From contig JAGRCC010001134.1 in the NCBI GenBank assembly GCA_020433785.1, positions 1-9,860 of the forward strand: DNA of 9,860 bases, written 5' to 3'. This stretch comes from Anaerolineae bacterium (GTDB lineage: Bacteria > Chloroflexota > Anaerolineae > 4572-78 > J111). Under the pieces are notes generated by a model. That model did no database searches. It was not told where the DNA came from and was given only the letters and a program-made list of their open reading frames with translations. Below, piece after piece: positions 7,406-9,860 of this stretch; the first letter of the stretch is position 1; every line of letters starts with the position of its first letter. The position numbers and the translations under genes were made by a program.

Positions 7406-8325
7406 AGGGGTAGCGTCCACGTTTGCCCCACCAAATCGTGGCCGAAACTGTGATGCTCATTCTCCTCAACCAGTTGAAAGCCCAGCTTCTCGTAGATTTG
7501 CCGGGCTTCGACCAGAATATCATTGGTCCACAGAATGACTTTTTGATAGCCTGCTCGCCGGGCGAAACGAATCCCCTCTTTAACCAGGCGGGTCCCCAGC
7601 CCCAAGCCTCTGGCCTTTGGATCAACTAGCAGCAGCCTTAACTTGGCCACATCGTCGCCGGCGTTAACGCAAAAAATAGAGCCGACCCGCTCACCTTGCA
7701 TCTCCGCAATCCAGCAGCGCTCTTTGGCGGCGTCATAGTTCGTGATAAAGTCGGCGCAGATTTGCGCCACCAAGGCCTCAAAGCTCTCATCCCAGCCATA
7801 CTCCTGATGATACAGCCAGCCGTGCTGGAGGATCACCCAGCCCATATCCCCGGCTTCCTGATGGCGCAGGTAAAAGGGTTCGGCGTACTTAAAACCGTGG
7901 TCCAGAATAGTCTCGATGGTGTGCATCGCCTCGATCAGCCGGAGCCGGTTCCCGTCGCTCAATTCAGCCAGCATCTCGGCCACTTCGTCGCTCGACCGGC
8001 TGTCGAGCAAAGCGAAGGCGGCTTGCCCTTGCCCGGTCAGGTTAATTAATCGCTGCCGCCCGTCATCATCCGAGCGGGTTCGCTCGATCAAGTTTTGCTG
8101 CTCCAGCTTGGTCAAAAGTCGGCTCAAATAACCGGCATCTAACCCTAACGCCTGCCCCAAGTCAGAAGCCGTGACGTTAGGACACTGGGCCAGCTCAAAA
8201 ATAAGGCGCGCTTCGGTGAGGGAGTAGGGGCTGTGCAGCAAGCCTTCGCGGAGTACACCGATTTGGCGAGTAAAGAAGCGGTTGAACTGTCTAACGGTAT
8301 TGATCTCATCTTGTAAAACGGCCAT
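7402..8325 (-). CDS. MarR-GNAT fusion: winged-helix regulator joined to an N-acetyltransferase
   Basis: This 307-aa protein joins two domains. Residues about 5-145 form a MarR-type winged helix. The sensor helix contains YSLTEARLIFELA (34-46), the recognition helix region SDLGQALGLDAGYLSRLLTK lies at 54-73, and the wing RSDDDGRQRLINLT at 84-97. Residues about 148-305 are a GNAT acyl-CoA transferase, with strand IAEMQGERVGSIFCV (206-220), the acetyl-CoA motif RLLLVDPKARGLGLGTRLV (230-248), KVILWTND (262-269) and the closing ARQIYEKLGFQ (274-284). This fusion is a known domain architecture, usually annotated as a bifunctional regulator/acetyltransferase. The start is firm: AAGGAGA (complement of 8331-8337) lies 5 nt upstream of the ATG. 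It is divergent from the membrane protein/methyltransferase pair and may regulate itself and them; ligand and acetyl acceptor are unknown. Confidence 0.93.
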   Translation of the reverse strand: MAVLQDEINTVRQFNRFFTRQIGVLREGLLHSPYSLTEARLIFELAQCPNVTASDLGQALGLDAGYLSRLLTKLEQQNLIERTRSDDDGRQRLINLTGQGQAAFALLDSRSSDEVAEMLAELSDGNRLRLIEAMHTIETILDHGFKYAEPFYLRHQEAGDMGWVILQHGWLYHQEYGWDESFEALVAQICADFITNYDAAKERCWIAEMQGERVGSIFCVNAGDDVAKLRLLLVDPKARGLGLGTRLVKEGIRFARRAGYQKVILWTNDILVEARQIYEKLGFQLVEENEHHSFGHDLVGQTWTLPL

Positions 8326-8380
8326 TATAATCTCCTTGACTTACACTTTATTGCCGCCGGCCAACGAAACCCTAATTTCT

Positions 8381-8400
8381 TACGGAAGTCGTGATCCGTA
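8381..8400. repeat. Dyad in the leader of the regulator gene
   Basis: TACGGA (8381-8386) and TCCGTA (8395-8400) form a perfect 6-bp inverted repeat around an 8-base loop. It lies between the predicted - strand start site (about 8450) and the regulator's ribosome binding site. It could be an operator half-site pair or a small leader hairpin, but dyads this short also arise by chance. Confidence 0.3.
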
Positions 8401-8443
8401 GAACTTGGCTCCTAAACCAGCTCCGGTCTTTTAAGAATATAGT

Positions 8444-8462
8444 GATAATGCTTGCTATTATC
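8444..8462. promoter_or_regulatory. Inverted repeat over the regulator's -10 box, candidate autoregulatory operator
   Basis: GATAATgcttgctATTATC is a 19-bp dyad with perfect 6-bp arms. One arm is the -10 box of the - strand promoter and the other covers the expected start-site region. Size, AT content and position fit a MarR-family autorepressor site. Binding by this particular regulator is inference. Confidence 0.4.
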
Positions 8463-8485
8463 TAGTAATTAATTGCTTTTGTCAA
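8457..8485 (-). promoter_or_regulatory. Near-consensus sigma-70-type promoter for the MarR-GNAT gene
   Basis: Read on the - strand, TTGACA (complement of 8480-8485) is followed by a 17-nt spacer and GATAAT (complement of 8457-8462). That is a perfect -35, optimal spacing and a 5/6 match at -10. Transcription would start near 8450, giving a leader of about 125 nt before the ATG. Confidence 0.6.
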
Positions 8486-8494
8486 ATATATTGG

Positions 8495-8509
8495 AAGTGA
8501 CGGTCACTT
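8495..8509. promoter_or_regulatory. Palindromic operator-like site, copy 1
   Basis: AAGTGACgGTCACTT is a perfect 7-bp inverted repeat around one central base. It lies just upstream of the - strand -35 box, centred about 52 bp from the predicted start site. The matching site at 8558-8572 makes a chance origin unlikely. Compact palindromes like this are typical of homodimeric repressors such as the TetR, GntR or MarR classes; the binding protein is not identified. Confidence 0.5.
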
Positions 8510-8557
8510 TTGAATGGGCAAAGCCTTGAGTTCGCGAGTAAATGGGTGTTATTGACC

Positions 8558-8572
8558 AAGTGACCGTCACCT
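8558..8572. promoter_or_regulatory. Palindromic operator-like site, copy 2
   Basis: AAGTGACcGTCACCT reads on the opposite strand as AGGTGACgGTCACTT, a 14/15 match to copy 1. The centres (8502 and 8565) are 63 bp apart, six turns at 10.5 bp per turn, so both sites face the same side of the helix. A TTGACC (8553-8558) abuts it and could be a -35, but no good -10 follows at the right distance. Confidence 0.5.
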
Positions 8573-8599
8573 AATCGTTATCTCGCCAAATGGACAGAA

Positions 8600-8628
8600 T
8601 TATCAAAATTTATCGTATCACGTACAAT
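8600..8628 (+). promoter_or_regulatory. Possible promoter for the membrane protein/methyltransferase pair
   Basis: TTATCA (8600-8605), a 17-nt spacer and TACAAT (8623-8628) form a moderate sigma-70-type match (4/6 and 5/6). It would start transcription near 8635, leaving a leader of about 16 nt that just includes the ribosome binding site. The match is weak enough that it could be coincidental. Confidence 0.35.
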
Positions 8629-8637
8629 GTTAGGCTC

Positions 8638-8643
8638 AAGGAG
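8638..8643 (+). promoter_or_regulatory. Ribosome binding site setting the start of the membrane protein
   Basis: AAGGAG lies 7 nt before the ATG at 8651 and selects it over the in-frame ATG at 8627, which lies upstream of the site and has none of its own. Confidence 0.75.
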
Positions 8644-8650
8644 CAAGATA

Positions 8651-9067
8651 ATGAGGATTGTCTCACGGCAAGCCTGGGTGCTGCTTTTTCTGGTAGGGTT
8701 AGGGATAGCCTACTTCGCCTACGACAACATTGTCGTTATCCCGGCGCTCGATCCGGCCGACCCGGATCGTGGTTGGGCGTGGCTAACCACCGACCCGGCG
8801 GTAATCGACTACATCAAGGACTGGTTTCGCACCTTTGGCTATTGGGTGCTGGCCATAGCCGTGTTGGTAATCGTCATCTCGACAACCGGCTTTAGGCAAG
8901 GTCAACGCTGGGCCTGGTATAGTCTGCTGTACCTGCCGGTACACCTGGGTATTCATATGGTCATCTGGCCGTGGGCTATCCCTATTCTGGCCGTGTTGAT
9001 GGCGATGACTCTGGCCGGCTTGCTGCTTCCCTTCCGCATCTTCTTTCCTAGTAAAAATAGGGGATAA
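8651..9067 (+). CDS. Small multi-pass membrane protein of unknown function
   Basis: I recognise no named family for this 138-aa protein. It shows hydrophobic segments at about 8-25, 62-80 and one or two more between 90 and 127 (SLLYLPVHLGIHMVIW, then AIPILAVLMAMTLAGLLL), so three or four membrane spans are likely. The N-terminus is short and basic (MRIVSRQ), and the loop after span one is acidic and Asp/Trp-rich (DPADPDRGWAW), which suggests that loop is external. The C-terminus ends in a basic PSKNRG. The start at 8651 is fixed by an AAGGAG site. Its stop is separated by a single base from the methyltransferase ATG, so the two are translated from one message. The divergent MarR-type regulator makes regulation of this pair plausible. 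A longer start at 8627 is possible but less supported. Confidence 0.8.
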   Translation: MRIVSRQAWVLLFLVGLGIAYFAYDNIVVIPALDPADPDRGWAWLTTDPAVIDYIKDWFRTFGYWVLAIAVLVIVISTTGFRQGQRWAWYSLLYLPVHLGIHMVIWPWAIPILAVLMAMTLAGLLLPFRIFFPSKNRG

Positions 9068-9068
9068 T

Positions 9069-9860
9069 ATGAAAGATAAACGTTCTCCCACCCAACGATT
9101 CTCTAATCGCGTTGAAAACTACCTCAAATACCGGCCCGACTATCCGGTGACCATCATCGACTTGCTCGAAATGGACTGCCAGTTAACCCCAGCTTCCGTT
9201 GTAGCCGATATCGGTTCCGGAACAGGCTTTCTGGCAAAACTGTTTTTGGTCAATGGGAACACGGTGTTTGGGGTTGAGCCTAACCCTGAGATGCGGGCCG
9301 CCGGTGAAACCCTGCTGCAAAATTATCCTCATTTCATGAGTATCGAAGCCACCGCCGAAGCCACCACTCTGGCGGCTGAAAGCGTCGATTTCATCACGGC
9401 CGGTCAAGCCTTTCATTGGTTCGATACCGCGCTGACTCGACCAGAATTTCGGCGCATTCTCAAACCGCACGGCTGGATTGTGCTGGTTTGGAACGAACGA
9501 CAAAAAGACGATCCGTTTCAAGCCGCCTATGAACAACTGGTGCAGCGTCACAGCCCGGAGTACAAGGCGGTGCGCCACCAACGGATCGATGAGCCGGCGT
9601 TAGAGGCGTGGCTGGGGCCGGGAATGAGGCTGGCCGTATTGGACAACGAACAAACCCTGGATTTTGAGGGAATCAAAGGACGCTTACTATCCTCGTCCTA
9701 TGCACCCATGGCCGGGGAAGCTGGCCACCAGGCGATGATTGAGGAATTAGAGGCCATATTTCAGCAGCATCAGGATCATGGCCAGGTGAGGTTTACGTAT
9801 CAAACGAAGGTGTATTACAATACCATTCAATCAACAGACATTATTGGAAATAGCGACGAA
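9069..9860 (+). CDS. Class I SAM-dependent methyltransferase, 3' end cut by the window
   Basis: The frame stays open for 264 codons from the ATG at 9069 to the last base of the window, with no stop, so the gene is partial. It is a Methyltransf_11-type Rossmann methyltransferase. The N-terminal FSNRVENYLKYRPDYP (11-26) is typical of the subgroup. SAM motif I is VADIGSGTG (45-53), the ribose-binding acid is Glu70 in VFGVEPNPEM, and AEATTLAAESVDFITAGQAF (96-115) leads to the HWF stretch (116-118). LKPHGWIVLVWNER (131-144) is the motif III strand. Relatives are usually around 250-270 aa and the VYYNTI strand near residue 250 is normally close to the end, so little is probably missing. An AGGGGA purine run just upstream, 4 nt from the ATG, serves as ribosome binding site. 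The methyl acceptor (small molecule or other) is unknown. Confidence 0.9.
   Translation, partial: MKDKRSPTQRFSNRVENYLKYRPDYPVTIIDLLEMDCQLTPASVVADIGSGTGFLAKLFLVNGNTVFGVEPNPEMRAAGETLLQNYPHFMSIEATAEATTLAAESVDFITAGQAFHWFDTALTRPEFRRILKPHGWIVLVWNERQKDDPFQAAYEQLVQRHSPEYKAVRHQRIDEPALEAWLGPGMRLAVLDNEQTLDFEGIKGRLLSSSYAPMAGEAGHQAMIEELEAIFQQHQDHGQVRFTYQTKVYYNTIQSTDIIGNSDE

Larger units (their letters stand above)
8326..8650. other. Divergent intergenic regulatory region, no gene
   Basis: These 325 bp lie between the start codons of the - strand regulator and the + strand membrane protein. I see no credible coding sequence. The region holds a candidate promoter for each direction, a dyad over the - strand -10 box, a dyad in the regulator's leader and two matching 15-bp palindromes. 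Each is listed separately. Confidence 0.8.

Noticed and set aside
7696..8049. Plus-strand open frame of 117 codons.
   Set aside because: It is antisense to the MarR-GNAT gene, whose domain motifs are unambiguous, and it has no ribosome binding site or recognisable fold.
8590..8895. Plus-strand open frame of 101 codons beginning near the divergent promoter.
   Set aside because: It overlaps the membrane protein in another frame and reads as an Arg/Gly/His-rich low-quality sequence.
9183..9581. Minus-strand open frame of 132 codons.
   Set aside because: It is antisense to the methyltransferase, which has clear SAM motifs and stays open to the window end.

Overview
This window most resembles a piece of a mid-GC bacterial chromosome. 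Chloroflexota is my tentative guess, from the style of the azoline-forming genes and the mix of small accessory families. No rRNA or marker gene is present to settle it. I see no mobile element, tRNA, CRISPR array or replication origin.

Region 1 (about 59-6212, + strand) is a tightly packed four-gene operon for a thiazole/oxazole-modified peptide (TOMM, or linear azol(in)e RiPP) pathway. It encodes (a) a fused cyclodehydratase with leader-recognition modules, an E1-like zinc domain and a YcaO domain, (b) a SagB-type FMN azoline dehydrogenase, (c) a PaaK/CapK-like adenylate-forming enzyme and (d) a small pol-beta-type nucleotidyltransferase. The gaps are 20 nt, then overlaps of 11 and 8 nt, so the four genes are almost certainly co-transcribed and translationally coupled. 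The first two enzymes together would turn Cys/Ser/Thr of a precursor into azolines and then azoles. The last two are not part of the minimal azole machinery and suggest an extra tailoring or activation step. No precursor peptide is visible; it probably lies upstream of the window or elsewhere. The cyclodehydratase carries two tandem copies of its N-terminal recognition-type module.

Region 2 (about 6213-7405, + strand) has a good extended -10 promoter sequence, a small lipoprotein of unknown function, and a RibD-C/dihydrofolate-reductase-like protein with a strong ribosome binding site. Nothing links these to the azole operon except proximity.

Region 3 (7402-9860) is a divergent regulatory locus. 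A MarR-GNAT fusion regulator is on the - strand. Opposite it lies a + strand pair: a small multi-pass membrane protein, then, after one base, a class I SAM methyltransferase that runs off the window end. The 325-bp divergent intergenic region is rich in dyad symmetry. It holds a near-consensus - strand promoter with an inverted repeat over its -10 box, two near-identical 15-bp palindromes 63 bp apart, and a third dyad in the regulator's leader.
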